Origin: Verrucomicrobiales bacterium | Lineage (GTDB): Bacteria; Verrucomicrobiota; Verrucomicrobiia; Verrucomicrobiales; DEV007 | Direction of reading: 5' to 3' | Assembly: GCA_028281705.1 (NCBI GenBank) | Contig: JANQJH010000176.1 | Coordinates: forward strand, 1 to 39,911 | DNA: 39,911 bases | Part shown: positions 24,818-33,923 of the stretch, piece by piece | Layout of the letters: every line of letters starts with the position of its first letter | Numbering within the stretch: the stretch's first letter is position 1 | The notes under the pieces: generated by a model | Database searches by the model: none | Told to the model about the DNA's origin: nothing | Seen by the model: only the letters and a program-made list of their open reading frames with translations | Translations under genes and position numbers: made by a program

Positions 24818-26470
24818 TTAACTGGAGTTGTTAGGCAAGATCATGGTGAATGTCGATCCCCCCTTCCCGCGAGGATCGCTCTCCACGTCCACCTTGCCAC
24901 CGTGGGATTCCACAATGTGCTTCACCAGACTCAAGCCGATCCCGGCCCCTGAAGTCTCACGCCGCAGTCCGCCATCGATCCGAAAAAAGCGCTCAAATAT
25001 CTTCTCCCGATAGGCCTCCGGGATGCCGATCCCCGCATCCTCAACACGGAGATGCAACGCCTGGTTCACCGTGCTCATCTTCACGACTACCCACGTGTCG
25101 GGAGGGGAAAACTTGATCGCGTTGTCGATCAAGTTTACCAGGGCCCGCCGGATGGCGAGCGCATCGACCTCGGGAGTCAGATCCGACGACATCCGATCGA
25201 TCTCTGTCCGGAGCTGAACCGAGCGTTCATCGGCCCTGGGCCGCAAGAGTTCCACCGTTTCCCGCACGAGCTTGGGAAAATCCGTGGGCTCACACTGAAA
25301 CTGTTTCCTCCCCTGCTCGATTCTTGAAAAATCCAAAATGTTATCCACCAAGTCCGCCAGCCTCTTGGTTTCCCGTGCGATGAAGCCATGATACTGAGAC
25401 GCCTGCTCTTCGGAGGTCACCTGACCCGACTCCAGCCGTTCTGACAAAACGCCGATGGAGGCCACCGGCGTGCGGAGTTCATGGGAAACGCTGGCAATGA
25501 AATCAGACTGCAAGGCGGTATAATCGGATTGCCTGCGGAACGCGTTCCACGTGGCCCAGAGCGCCAAACCCGTGACGACTACGGAAAAAACTAACAGAAC
25601 ACCCATCCAGGCGTAACGGCGTCGCTGCGATGCCAGCCAAACCTCAGGTGATTGCCAGCCCACGGAGACCTCGTAGGGGCCCGCCAGACCGTTGGCCAAG
25701 ACTTCCCGGACATCTCCCGCCAGCCGGTGACCATGCCAGTCGATCTGCGACGAGAGCCCCGCAGGAAAGGCCGATGCGATCTCGGCCAACTCCGCTTTTA
25801 CCCACTCGCGCATCGATGTGAGCGAGGTCACCCGAATATGGTCAGGATCAGCAAAATCTCCGTACCAGGTTTCACCTCGCCAGGTGGTCCACGGTCGGCT
25901 GGCAGTCCAAGCCAATTGTCTCGCCTCACGCACCGAGACCGCCTCGGTGGCGAGGCGAGCGGTTGCCAGCAATTGGGAATCGTGATGGTATTCCGCCGCT
26001 TCTTCGGCCAAGCGCGCACTCAAGGGTGACGGCTGGGCCACGCAAGCCTCCATCAAGGCCGCGGCCCGCGGCGCACAGCCCTCAGATCCCGCATCGCATG
26101 CCAACAATGCCCGCAGAACCAACGGCTTCAAGGGCAATCCCGCGGCGGAGTGTCCAAGCGCCAGATTCTCATCATCTAACAAGGCTTCTAGAATCTCCCG
26201 GGCCTCGCTCGTTCTTCCCTCCCGCAACGCCTCGCGCCCCTTCTCGTAGCGCTCCGTCATGGACGGTGAAAATGCGGCCTCATCTCCTGCAAGCACAACC
26301 GTCGGCGGCTGGCGCAGGTTCAGCCTTTCCGATACCAAAGCGAACCACTGGCGAGCGCCAGTCTCAACCGCGGCCCGGGCACGCGCCTGCTCCCCTCGCA
26401 TGAGCCAGCAACCCAAGACCACGAGGAATCCGAGCGGCAGAGCCAGGGCATAGGGAACCCAACGCCTCAT
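24818..26470 (-). CDS. Membrane sensor histidine kinase
   Basis: This 550-residue kinase has TM1 at ~5-24, a large periplasmic region at ~25-285 with helical, TPR-like character (REGRTSEAREILEALLDDEN), and TM2 at ~287-308. No clear HAMP follows. HisKA has His330 (DFIASVSHELRTPVASIG). The ATPase shows LVNLIDNAIKFSPPD, VEDAGIGIPEAYREKIFERF and SGAGIGLSLVKHIVESHGG. The organisation resembles kinases paired with OmpR-type regulators. Its ATG overlaps the stop of the ankyrin protein gene by 4 bp, and the response regulator follows after 4 bp, so the three are one operon. The periplasmic domain was not assigned to a known ligand-binding family. Confidence 0.92.
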   Translation of the reverse strand: MRRWVPYALALPLGFLVVLGCWLMRGEQARARAAVETGARQWFALVSERLNLRQPPTVVLAGDEAAFSPSMTERYEKGREALREGRTSEAREILEALLDDENLALGHSAAGLPLKPLVLRALLACDAGSEGCAPRAAALMEACVAQPSPLSARLAEEAAEYHHDSQLLATARLATEAVSVREARQLAWTASRPWTTWRGETWYGDFADPDHIRVTSLTSMREWVKAELAEIASAFPAGLSSQIDWHGHRLAGDVREVLANGLAGPYEVSVGWQSPEVWLASQRRRYAWMGVLLVFSVVVTGLALWATWNAFRRQSDYTALQSDFIASVSHELRTPVASIGVLSERLESGQVTSEEQASQYHGFIARETKRLADLVDNILDFSRIEQGRKQFQCEPTDFPKLVRETVELLRPRADERSVQLRTEIDRMSSDLTPEVDALAIRRALVNLIDNAIKFSPPDTWVVVKMSTVNQALHLRVEDAGIGIPEAYREKIFERFFRIDGGLRRETSGAGIGLSLVKHIVESHGGKVDVESDPRGKGGSTFTMILPNNSS

Positions 26471-29433
26471 TGAGGAGGAAGAATCGTTCGCCTCTTGGAA
26501 CGCGGAGGCATGACCACTCTCTGGATGAGAGACCCGGGCTCCTCCTTGATTTCATAGTGCAAGCCTACCTCCTTCATCTTCTTCGATTCCACCGCCATTC
26601 CAGGTCGCTGCCACTCGCGCGCAGCAGGATGACTCCGGAATAGGCTGGACACCGTCGGAAAAACGGGGCGCCTCGCCGGTCTCTGCGCATCGCTCCAAAT
26701 CCACTTTCCAGAGACGTCCTTCTCCGCGACGAAGAACGCCGGCTCATAGCGAGCATTGACCGCAGGTAGACGATTGATCCAGAGCTTCCAATCAAAGCTC
26801 ATGTGCTCCGACACCCGTTTCCTGAGCACCCCATTGGGCTCAAGTCGATTGACCTCCGAAGTGGGGAGAATGAGCACGATGCCCTGAAGCGGCTCAATCA
26901 AGGTATCCATGTCGAGCCAACGCTGTTCGACCCACTGCCCATCCTGCCATCGACGAACGACAGCGCGCTGCCAGTCGATGGGATGCACGGGAAGGCCGTG
27001 GGGCGAAAGCATACCGAGTTCAAGACCGGCACCCCGGGAGCCCTTGTAGATGGGCGCCCACATCTTCAACGACTGCGCTTTCCAAAATGGCCCCTCAAGG
27101 GTCGGGCAAATGTGGACGCCCGATCGCAGCGCCTCCTCACTCAGTTGCTCTTCCGGTGACACCACCTGAATCCGACAGACATCCCCATGACGAAGCTGCT
27201 CGTGAGGTCGAAGAAACGTCTGCATGACATTGAGGTCGTTGGGGCGGTCGATTTCATGGGAACCGATGAAATACTCCGAGCAGCCAATCATCCGGATGAG
27301 ATCGGAGAAGCCGATCGTATCACGATCCGCAATCTGAAAGACCGGTCCCCCACTTCCCTCGGTATTGTCAAAAAACTGATCTTCCCCAATCTGCACCTTC
27401 ACCTGCATCGAGGCAGGATTCGAGATCCAGGCGGCCACTCTGTCATTCATGCCCTTCCCGCCCACAGGCACTTCGACCACATCGCCATACCGCAGTTCGA
27501 CATCCGACACCGGGTCTTCCGTGGTCAATTCCACCAAATCAATCGCAATCCGATCCTCGACACCATCAGGTGTCCTCCGGTGGATGACAATTCCCGTGGG
27601 ATCGAACACCATCAGCCCATTCCCATGGTCCCGGAATCTCACCAACTTGAGAAACTGTCTCAACGTGCCTGGCTCGTCCAACCCTTCCCGGCTGAGAATG
27701 GTGGCAAAAACTGGAACGCCACCCTCGACTCGTGCCTTGGAGACACTCTGACTCAACCACACCGCGCCATCCCGGTCCTCTTGATGTTCCAACCGCGCCG
27801 AAGCCCACACGTCCTCGAAAAGTTTGAAAATAGCCTCGGGCGGCGGCACCCGCTGATTCATCCGGAAAACGGGCCAGTGCCAATTGATGCCCGAACCGGC
27901 CACTGGATTCGCCCCATGCTCTAACAATCGCCGTGCCACCGGAACAAGAGCGCTATTCCACCCTCTAAGGCATAATGATAGAGGCGTGCCCCCCTCGGGG
28001 TCCACCGCATTGGGATCTGCCCCGGCTGCAAGCAACATTTCCACCACCTTCGCAACAAACGAAGTCTCTGCGAGCACGGCAACATGCAACGCCGTCCTCC
28101 CCTCCCGATCGAGAAGGTCAACGCCCCCACCGCGATCGATCAGCAACCGAAGGCATTCGGGATTTCTCGTCGCGGCCACATGCAAGGGCAGCGCGCGAGT
28201 CCCCCCACTTGCCGGATCCAGGGCCAAGCCGGCATCGAGCGCGCGCCGGAGCCACTTCGAGTGGCCGCCAATCGATGTCAGAACCCCCTCCGGATTCCCA
28301 TCCGTCCACTGAACGCCATTCTCCAATAAGAGGTCGACGATCGGATCGTCCGCATCCCCGCCAGGATCCAGCGCCGCGATGGAGAGGGCCCATTCAAAGA
28401 GTGTTCGATCCCTTCCGTCTCGCTTGATCGTCGCTTTCACGTCAGCGCCCGCTTCCATGAGCAGGCGAACCTTTTCCAAGGCACGATCACCGATGGCGAT
28501 GCTCAGCGGCCGATGGGTTGTTTGCTCGTCATCCCGAACCATCACCGCGTCGACGTCAGGATTGGCCTCGAGGACCGCCTTTAACAATGCCACACTGGTC
28601 GCCTTTCCACTGGCCACATGAACGGCGGAGGCACGGAGATAAGGGATCTCGCCCCGAGGAGATCGATCCTGATACGCCCATCGAAAACGTGCTTTCGACG
28701 GGTCGGCTCCACGCTCGATGAGGAGTCGGGCGACGGCACCGCGTTCCGCGATCAACGCTTGAGACAAGCCGTTGTTCTCCGCTCCTCGATCGAGCAAGAG
28801 CTCGCACATCGCCCGATGCCCCGCCCTCGCCGCCACCTGCAAGGCCGTCAATGAACGCGGTCCAAGGGAATCGATTCTCGCGCCGTGATCGAGAAGAAAC
28901 CGAACCACGTGAAGCTGTCCCTTCTCTGCCGCCGTGTGGAGCCAGGGCCCTGCTTCGCCGGCCGCTCCGTTGACCAGGTCAGGGCTGTTTTCCACCAGAA
29001 GCCGCAGCTGGGCGATGGCCTCGGCCTCGGCGAGCGGGATCGAGGAAACCGCGGCACTCGTTTTCTCCAACGGCTTCCCCAACGCAGCCAAGTTCTCACG
29101 ACTCAACCGCGCCAGGGTCTCATTCGCCGGGTAGCGGGCCAAGACGGCTTCGTAAGCCGCAATGGCATCCGCCGTTCGCTCGAGCTTTCGCAGACACTCG
29201 GCTTGTCGAAACAGTGCCTTGGCGCCCAAGTCCTGGAGGCGATCCACTCTGGCATTGAGTTCAGCATAGACCTTCAGAGCGGCTTCGGCGTCACCCTCGA
29301 CCTCCTCAATATAAAGTCCCTGCCGGAAGGCCTCTTCAATCCCGGCGTCCTGCGCGGGAAGATACCCTGCCATCAGCGCTACCAAACACGTCACGAGAAC
29401 TGTTTTCCCTGCGAACAACCATTTCATGATCAT
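26467..29433 (-). CDS. Secreted TPR/ankyrin-repeat protein with SLBB-like C-terminal region
   Basis: This large 988-residue protein has an N-terminal signal (KTVLVTCLVALMAGYLPAQ), so it is exported. Residues ~30-120 form TPR-like helices (AKALFRQAECLRKLERTADA). Ankyrin repeats span ~160-540 (WLHTAAEKGQLHVVRFLLDH, ELLLDRGAE, RLLIERGADPS, TALHVAVLAETSF). The last 400 residues include LRYGDVVEVPVGGKG and RHGDVCRIQVVS, which resemble the beta-strand edges of SLBB/polysaccharide-export domains, though the match is partial. It is the first gene of an operon with a sensor kinase (4 bp overlap) and a regulator, and it may act as the periplasmic input or be a regulated surface protein. ATG 29433 was taken; 29427 is also possible. 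Confidence 0.85.
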   Translation of the reverse strand: MIMKWLFAGKTVLVTCLVALMAGYLPAQDAGIEEAFRQGLYIEEVEGDAEAALKVYAELNARVDRLQDLGAKALFRQAECLRKLERTADAIAAYEAVLARYPANETLARLSRENLAALGKPLEKTSAAVSSIPLAEAEAIAQLRLLVENSPDLVNGAAGEAGPWLHTAAEKGQLHVVRFLLDHGARIDSLGPRSLTALQVAARAGHRAMCELLLDRGAENNGLSQALIAERGAVARLLIERGADPSKARFRWAYQDRSPRGEIPYLRASAVHVASGKATSVALLKAVLEANPDVDAVMVRDDEQTTHRPLSIAIGDRALEKVRLLMEAGADVKATIKRDGRDRTLFEWALSIAALDPGGDADDPIVDLLLENGVQWTDGNPEGVLTSIGGHSKWLRRALDAGLALDPASGGTRALPLHVAATRNPECLRLLIDRGGGVDLLDREGRTALHVAVLAETSFVAKVVEMLLAAGADPNAVDPEGGTPLSLCLRGWNSALVPVARRLLEHGANPVAGSGINWHWPVFRMNQRVPPPEAIFKLFEDVWASARLEHQEDRDGAVWLSQSVSKARVEGGVPVFATILSREGLDEPGTLRQFLKLVRFRDHGNGLMVFDPTGIVIHRRTPDGVEDRIAIDLVELTTEDPVSDVELRYGDVVEVPVGGKGMNDRVAAWISNPASMQVKVQIGEDQFFDNTEGSGGPVFQIADRDTIGFSDLIRMIGCSEYFIGSHEIDRPNDLNVMQTFLRPHEQLRHGDVCRIQVVSPEEQLSEEALRSGVHICPTLEGPFWKAQSLKMWAPIYKGSRGAGLELGMLSPHGLPVHPIDWQRAVVRRWQDGQWVEQRWLDMDTLIEPLQGIVLILPTSEVNRLEPNGVLRKRVSEHMSFDWKLWINRLPAVNARYEPAFFVAEKDVSGKWIWSDAQRPARRPVFPTVSSLFRSHPAAREWQRPGMAVESKKMKEVGLHYEIKEEPGSLIQRVVMPPRSKRRTILPPQ

Positions 29434-29517
29434 GCTGAGAATCTAGCGAGCCCGGACAGTGGAGTTGTCACCAAAATGTAATTTCCCTCCCTCTCATAAC
29501 GGCCACCATCGGCATCA

Positions 29518-30756
29518 TCAATCACGTCGTCTTCGGTTCTTGGGCGCCCATTTCCAGCTGAGGATCTTTCCCAGATTCTTCGCATCCACGTCGTTCATTC
29601 TTTCAAACAGGGCCTGCCGATCATCGTTCAGCGCCTGGAAACAAGTATTGCTCACCACGATTTCGTCCGGTCCCGCCACTTCCAGAAGCCGGCTCGCCAT
29701 GTTGATGGAGTCGCTCACCGCCCCGAGATGGGCGCGTTCGAACGGCTGCAGCGGCACGATGTCGACGTCTCCCAGGGCCATGCCGATGTGCACGCCGTAC
29801 GTTTCCTGTTTGCGATCGATCTTCCGCTGCCAATCGTGCGAAACGGATTTGCCGATATCGATGAGAGACTCCGCACAAGCCAAGGCGTCGCTCATGTAAT
29901 TGGGCGTCTTCATCGGGAGCCCGAAGAAAGCGATCACGGCATCACCCACATAAAGATAGAGCATGCCTCCCGCATTGATGATTTCGTAGCGCGCCTTGGC
30001 GTAGAACGATGTCAGGCACTGGCTCACCACCTCGCTGTCGCGCGTGTCTCTCACATAACTCGAGAACGAGCACAAATCCGCGATGACTACCGCCACATCC
30101 TCGTAGAGCCCGGCCGGCATGATCGCCGTGGGATCATGGTCGACCTCACGCTGGAGTAGATTCAAGCGCCAGATACCAAAGTGCCAGAGCAAGGCGTTCT
30201 GCAAGGGATTGTGCACCCAGGCATCCCCAAAGGCGGCCCGTCCCTTGGCTTCCTGGATCGCCTCCCGAATCTGATAGATACGATCTCCGCGGATATCGTC
30301 GATCTCGACATCCAGGATCTCTTTGATCCGGCGCAGGAGCTCCGGCTCATCCCAGATTTCGATCTCAAAGGACGGATGAACCACCTCGACGATCTGTCGA
30401 TGCAGTTTGGGCCAATCCGAATAGTGATCCGTGTCGAGGACGAGAATCACCTTGCCGCCGCCCTCGGTGGCTGACGACAGTTCACCGTACTTGCGCAGGA
30501 GGCTCGCCAGGAGGCGATGGGAGAGATAGAACCACTTGACCTCGATGTAGTAGACGGACCGGTCCGGCAACTCGACCTTGAGATCGGCGAAGGCGCCGGG
30601 CCTCCCCAGATCGACTTCCTGGTGAATTTCGAAACGATCGAGAGAGATGCCATCGTTTCGCACGTGTCCCAAGAGACAGAGATTGAAACAGACTTCCTCG
30701 AGGAAAAGTCCGATCTCCTCCAGGTGCCTCAGATTGACATGGCTGAATTCCTCCAT
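29518..30756 (-). CDS. PD-(D/E)XK nuclease-like domain fused to class III nucleotide cyclase
   Basis: This 412-residue soluble protein has two domains. Residues ~10-150 show a restriction-endonuclease-like pattern: AFADLKVELP with Asp58, then YYIEVKW with Glu72 and Lys74, that is D-x13-E-x-K, followed by GKVILVLDTDHY. Residues ~215-400 form a class III cyclase. The metal ligands are Asp227 (VVIADLCSFSSY) and Asp272 (YLYVGDAVIAFFGLP), and Asn352/Arg356 are in SINMASRLLEVAGPDEIVVS. The usual GxxxxGxxG loop is altered to IGMALGDVDI. It would make a cyclic nucleotide; cAMP, cGMP or a pyrimidine product cannot be told apart here. No transmembrane helix is seen. The N-terminal domain may sense or cut nucleic acid or be a dead fold. 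Flanking genes do not reveal an effector. Confidence 0.8.
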   Translation of the reverse strand: MEEFSHVNLRHLEEIGLFLEEVCFNLCLLGHVRNDGISLDRFEIHQEVDLGRPGAFADLKVELPDRSVYYIEVKWFYLSHRLLASLLRKYGELSSATEGGGKVILVLDTDHYSDWPKLHRQIVEVVHPSFEIEIWDEPELLRRIKEILDVEIDDIRGDRIYQIREAIQEAKGRAAFGDAWVHNPLQNALLWHFGIWRLNLLQREVDHDPTAIMPAGLYEDVAVVIADLCSFSSYVRDTRDSEVVSQCLTSFYAKARYEIINAGGMLYLYVGDAVIAFFGLPMKTPNYMSDALACAESLIDIGKSVSHDWQRKIDRKQETYGVHIGMALGDVDIVPLQPFERAHLGAVSDSINMASRLLEVAGPDEIVVSNTCFQALNDDRQALFERMNDVDAKNLGKILSWKWAPKNRRRRD

Positions 30757-30844
30757 CGTGAGATCATCCTATGGCGGAGGGATTTCGTCGATACTCTTCT
30801 TTCCCTAGTGCCCTCACCACCAACCGTTTCCGGCTCGGGATCAC

Positions 30845-31327
30845 TCAGAGAGGCGTCCAGTTGGAGAAGGTGGCAGCCTGCCCCACGGCCTCACCATCCC
30901 GGTCGAGGAGATTCCACACGGTGGCCCGCTCGATGAGGAATCGACGCCCCGTTTTCGAGATTCGGACGCCCGAATAGTCATCGATGAACCCATCCGCCGC
31001 CACCCGTTGCAGGAGACGCTCTCGCTCCTCACGGACGGGCTCCTCCGCGGTGAATCGCGACGGGGTTCCAGTAAATTGGCTCCAGCTCATCTCGAACAGC
31101 GTCTGCGCCGTCCGGTTTCCGTAGGTGAGCACCGGGTCCGGTGCGGCATTGTGCGAGGCCACGAAAAAGGGCGCTTCATACAGTTGCCGCGCCCGGGCCA
31201 CGTCGTCGTCACCAACCTCCTGCAGAAGATCTCGCCCGGTCAACAAGCGGTAGTTCCGAAGGATCAGCGTGGCGTGTTCTACAAGAAAGCCGTTGGAATC
31301 GCCCGGCTCGCGAGAGGCAGCTCTCAT
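30845..31327 (-). CDS. MEKHLA (PAS-like) domain protein
   Basis: This 160-residue protein consists essentially of one MEKHLA domain, a PAS-related fold also found at the C-terminus of plant HD-ZIP III factors. Typical features are the start HATLILRNYRLLTGRDLL, then APFFVASHNAAPDPVLTYGN near residue 55, RTAQTLFEMSWSQFTGTPSR near 75, and the C-terminal YSGVRISKTGRRFLIERATV with VWNLLDRDGEAVGQAATFS. Bacterial members are small cytosolic proteins of unknown function that may bind a small ligand. ATG 31327 has no clear ribosome site. It lies 88 bp upstream of the cyclase gene on the same strand, so co-transcription is possible. Confidence 0.85.
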   Translation of the reverse strand: MRAASREPGDSNGFLVEHATLILRNYRLLTGRDLLQEVGDDDVARARQLYEAPFFVASHNAAPDPVLTYGNRTAQTLFEMSWSQFTGTPSRFTAEEPVREERERLLQRVAADGFIDDYSGVRISKTGRRFLIERATVWNLLDRDGEAVGQAATFSNWTPL

Positions 31328-31367
31328 CTCGACACCACGACTGGCAAGATGCCAGCTCCAACCAACC

Positions 31368-32036
31368 TCAGCGGCGACGCCGAAAAGCCAGACCGAGGCC
31401 GGACAACATCACCAGGGCGATGCTCGTTGGCTCCGGGATGGTGAAAGCGACGTTATCCACCACGAGCGAGGCATCGCCACCCTCCGCCGGGGTCGAACTG
31501 ATGCGAACGAGAATATCCTCCGTCGACGCCGTGAAGCTCAGCTGCGCATGGTGCCAGGGATCATCGCCGCTCATCGTGGGAACGGCACCGTTGCCCCCAA
31601 AAAAATCCACCGAACTCGCCACGACGTTGCCGTTGAGCGAAATCGTCGCCACCGGAAGATCACCACAGCACCCACGGGAGTTGAAATCGAGGTCGAGCAG
31701 GTAATCACTCCCGACGCTGAACCCAGTCACCGTCTGCTCGATGTAGGACGTCCCCTGAAGAAACGCAGAGTGGGTCGTGTTCCAGCTACTGGGATCGTCA
31801 AAGGGAGAATCACCGGCTTCTCCAGGCTCCACCGGATTGATCCCGCGCCCACCATCGCCAAGCCACCCGGAAATCTGATCGGGATTCGTCCCGGCGGCGC
31901 CCGTTCCCCCCGTGTAACCCGGCCACTGGACGAAGAGGTTGGCATCCGTCTCAAAATCGCCGTTGATGACCGTGATGGCCGAGGCTGCCGAGACACCGAG
32001 GGCGAAGGCAAAAAAGGTGGCTAGAGGCTTTGTCAT
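31368..32036 (-). CDS. PEP-CTERM sorting-domain surface protein
   Basis: This 222-residue secreted protein has a signal peptide (LATFFAFALGVSAASA) at its N-terminus. A beta-rich body of DUF642/carbohydrate-binding-like flavour follows (ITVINGDFETDANLFVQWPG, SYIEQTVTGFSVGSDYLLDL, LVVDNVAFT). The C-terminal PEP-CTERM tag is IPEPTSIALVMLSGLGLAF followed by RRRR. Such tags are cut by an exosortase, and the proteins are typically glycosylated and linked to EPS production (established family knowledge). The frame starts at 32075, but ATG 32036 begins the signal peptide. No exosortase gene lies in the window. It is divergent from the DUF4013 gene; the 204 bases between them must hold both promoters. 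Confidence 0.9.
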   Translation of the reverse strand: MTKPLATFFAFALGVSAASAITVINGDFETDANLFVQWPGYTGGTGAAGTNPDQISGWLGDGGRGINPVEPGEAGDSPFDDPSSWNTTHSAFLQGTSYIEQTVTGFSVGSDYLLDLDFNSRGCCGDLPVATISLNGNVVASSVDFFGGNGAVPTMSGDDPWHHAQLSFTASTEDILVRISSTPAEGGDASLVVDNVAFTIPEPTSIALVMLSGLGLAFRRRR

Positions 32037-32240
32037 TGGAGGAAATCGTAGGAATTCAGAGAAATTGTAGGACACCCAAAGCGTTTAGCAAAGCCAAATT
32101 ATTCGCTCCTGGGATTAATCGGTTCGGCTGACCAGGCGAGAAGTGTCTCCGATACCCGATCGCCCTAGCCCTCTTCCTGGAATCCATTCTTGGATTTGTA
32201 ATGGCGCGTCTTCGCCATTCTGATAAGAGGTCGCCTTCAC

Positions 32241-32891
32241 ATGATCTCCGACTCCCTTTCTTACCCGTTCCGTGGCGGCGGCATCTTCATCATGATCACC
32301 GGGACGATCACCGCCATGATCCTCCAATTCGCCACCATCGTTCCCCTCATCGGTCTCCTGGCCCTGGTCTTGTTCTACGGGTATTTCACCGCCTACTACT
32401 ATCAAATCCTGCAAAGAACGGCGACGGGTGGCGACCAGGAACCGGAGTGGCCCGATCTGAGCGAGTTTTTTGACGACATGATTCGCCCCGTCTTCCAGGT
32501 CCTCGGCGTCCTCATCATCTCCAATCTCCTCTGGCTCCTCGCGCTTTGGCAGTTTGGGGAGGGTTCGATCGTCACCCTGATCGCGGAAGGGATCGGCATG
32601 TTCTATTTCCCCATGGCCATCCTCGGCGTCGTCATCCTCGGCCACATCGGCGGGGCCAATCCGATCCTCATCATCCCTAGCATCATGAGATCTTTCTCCG
32701 CCTACGCCCTCGTGGCCGCCATCGCCATCGCTCTACCCTTTGCCCTCAATGCCCTGCTAAACCTCACCCAGGGCACGCCCTTCATCGGATGGGGCGTTTC
32801 CACCCTGTTCGGCCTCTACTTCATCACGGTTCACGCGCGCTTGCTCGGCTTGTTCTATCGGAAGAACGAAGCCAAGCTCGACTGGCTCTAA
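32241..32891 (+). CDS. DUF4013 multi-pass membrane protein
   Basis: This 216-residue polytopic protein matches the DUF4013 pattern. A hydrophobic N-terminal block (GIFIMITGTITAMILQFATI) leads to FYGYFTAYYYQILQRTATGG and then the family's soluble WPDLSEFFDDMIRPVFQVLG motif near residue 70. Further membrane segments follow at ~85-105, ~120-140, ~150-175 and ~185-205. The function is unknown. The start ATG 32241 has a weak AGAGG upstream. It is transcribed alone; the next gene converges from the other strand 27 bases downstream. Confidence 0.75.
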   Translation: MISDSLSYPFRGGGIFIMITGTITAMILQFATIVPLIGLLALVLFYGYFTAYYYQILQRTATGGDQEPEWPDLSEFFDDMIRPVFQVLGVLIISNLLWLLALWQFGEGSIVTLIAEGIGMFYFPMAILGVVILGHIGGANPILIIPSIMRSFSAYALVAAIAIALPFALNALLNLTQGTPFIGWGVSTLFGLYFITVHARLLGLFYRKNEAKLDWL

Positions 32892-32918
32892 GCGAATGAC
32901 AAAGGCTCTTGCCGGAAA

Positions 32919-33641
32919 TCAATCACTTTGCCAGAGCCCCATCCGCAGCACGTCGTGATACTCGCCATCGATCAAGGCTTCGTTATGCAGTAAGCCCTCC
33001 ACCTGGAATCCAAGGCTCTCGTTGAGTTTGATGTTCCGAAAGTGAGTGTGCAAGGTGTTGAGGTAGATCTTCTTTAATCCGAGTGTGCCGAGGCCATAGC
33101 GAATCCAAAGTTCGGTGGCCTCCTTGGCCAATCCCGTGCCCCGGCATTGCGGATCGCCAATGAGTTTGCGCAATTCGGCCTTCTTGCGGTGAACATCGTG
33201 ATTGAGATAGGCCACGGCGCCAATGGGTTTGCCGCAGTCCAATTCAATCACGCCGATCACGTGTGACGGCCCTTCCAAAAAAGCATCAATGTCAGATCGA
33301 CGCCCGCTGATACGGGAGAGCAGGAAGTAGCGCCCGTAATCATCCGTGAGCCAATCGTAGAAACACTTCGAGTCCCGCTCCGCATCGAAGGACCGCACAG
33401 TGACACGAGCACCCTTGATCGGAAGATCCACCTGGGAAACGGCCATCTCTTCCCAGGTCGGGGCGCCGCCGGATGACGACTTCGAGTCCTCGGCGCCCTC
33501 CGAGGACGAGTATTCTAACAGAAAATTGACATAGCGGAGGTAGTCGATCTGGCTAAAACCGTACTTCTCGGCCTCCCGGCAAAAATTGCGTGCCAGCGTC
33601 TCGAGGGTCTTGTCGGGAACGGCGGGCTCCGGTCGATTCAT
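32919..33641 (-). CDS. GNAT-family N-acetyltransferase (RimJ/RimL type)
   Basis: This 240-residue protein has an N-terminal helical extension of about 65 residues (NFCREAEKYGFSQIDYLRYV) containing a Ser-rich linker. A GNAT domain then starts at ARVTVRSFDAERDSKCFYDW. Acetyl-CoA-binding motif A is LRKLIGDPQCRGTGLAKEA near residue 160 (the Q/R-x-x-G-x-G/A loop as QCRGTG). The C-terminal half has LGLKKIYLNTLHTHFRNIKL and NESLGFQVEGLL, as in Rim-type protein or sugar acetyltransferases. It transfers acetyl to an amine, and the substrate is unknown. In polysaccharide loci such enzymes often acetylate amino sugars, but it is far from the EPS operon here. Confidence 0.85.
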   Translation of the reverse strand: MNRPEPAVPDKTLETLARNFCREAEKYGFSQIDYLRYVNFLLEYSSSEGAEDSKSSSGGAPTWEEMAVSQVDLPIKGARVTVRSFDAERDSKCFYDWLTDDYGRYFLLSRISGRRSDIDAFLEGPSHVIGVIELDCGKPIGAVAYLNHDVHRKKAELRKLIGDPQCRGTGLAKEATELWIRYGLGTLGLKKIYLNTLHTHFRNIKLNESLGFQVEGLLHNEALIDGEYHDVLRMGLWQSD

Positions 33642-33686
33642 GCACCCATCTCGTTGATCGCGATCGCGCCTTGAAAGGGAGGCCGC

Positions 33687-33923
33687 CTATTCATCTTTGA
33701 GCACGCCGAGGCAGAACACGATAGTCACGGCGCTGGCGACACACCATGGAAGGGCGATACCCCAGAGCACCCAGGTCGGCAATCCAAAGGTGAGTGTCAT
33801 GGAACGAGGATCCTGCGGATAAGCACCCCACGCCGCATAGCCCAACACCCAGGCGGCGAAGAGGCACCAGATGCCGCCTATATAGAAAGCCTCTCGCCGG
33901 GCTGCCGTGGATCGATCACTCAT
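33687..33923 (-). CDS. Small two-TM membrane protein (DUF997/YhdT-like)
   Basis: This 78-residue protein has two hydrophobic helices (FYIGGIWCLFAAWVLGYAAW and VLWGIALPWCVASAVTIVFC) separated by a loop ending FGLPTWVLWG, and it ends in KDE. The pattern resembles the small DUF997/YhdT proteins that accompany sodium:solute symporters such as PanF. No symporter gene is in the window, so this is tentative. Its ATG overlaps the stop of the RidA-family gene (ATGA), indicating a two-gene operon. Confidence 0.6.
   Translation of the reverse strand: MSDRSTAARREAFYIGGIWCLFAAWVLGYAAWGAYPQDPRSMTLTFGLPTWVLWGIALPWCVASAVTIVFCLGVLKDE

Noticed and set aside
27187-27924. Plus-strand 245-codon open frame inside the ankyrin gene
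   Set aside because: His/Pro-rich antisense translation with no family resemblance; the minus strand encodes clear ankyrin repeats.
29518-31327. Cyclase plus MEKHLA gene pair as a complete antiphage operon
   Set aside because: No effector (transmembrane, nuclease or NADase) is adjacent, and MEKHLA proteins are not known defence effectors; kept only as a hypothesis for the cyclase fusion.
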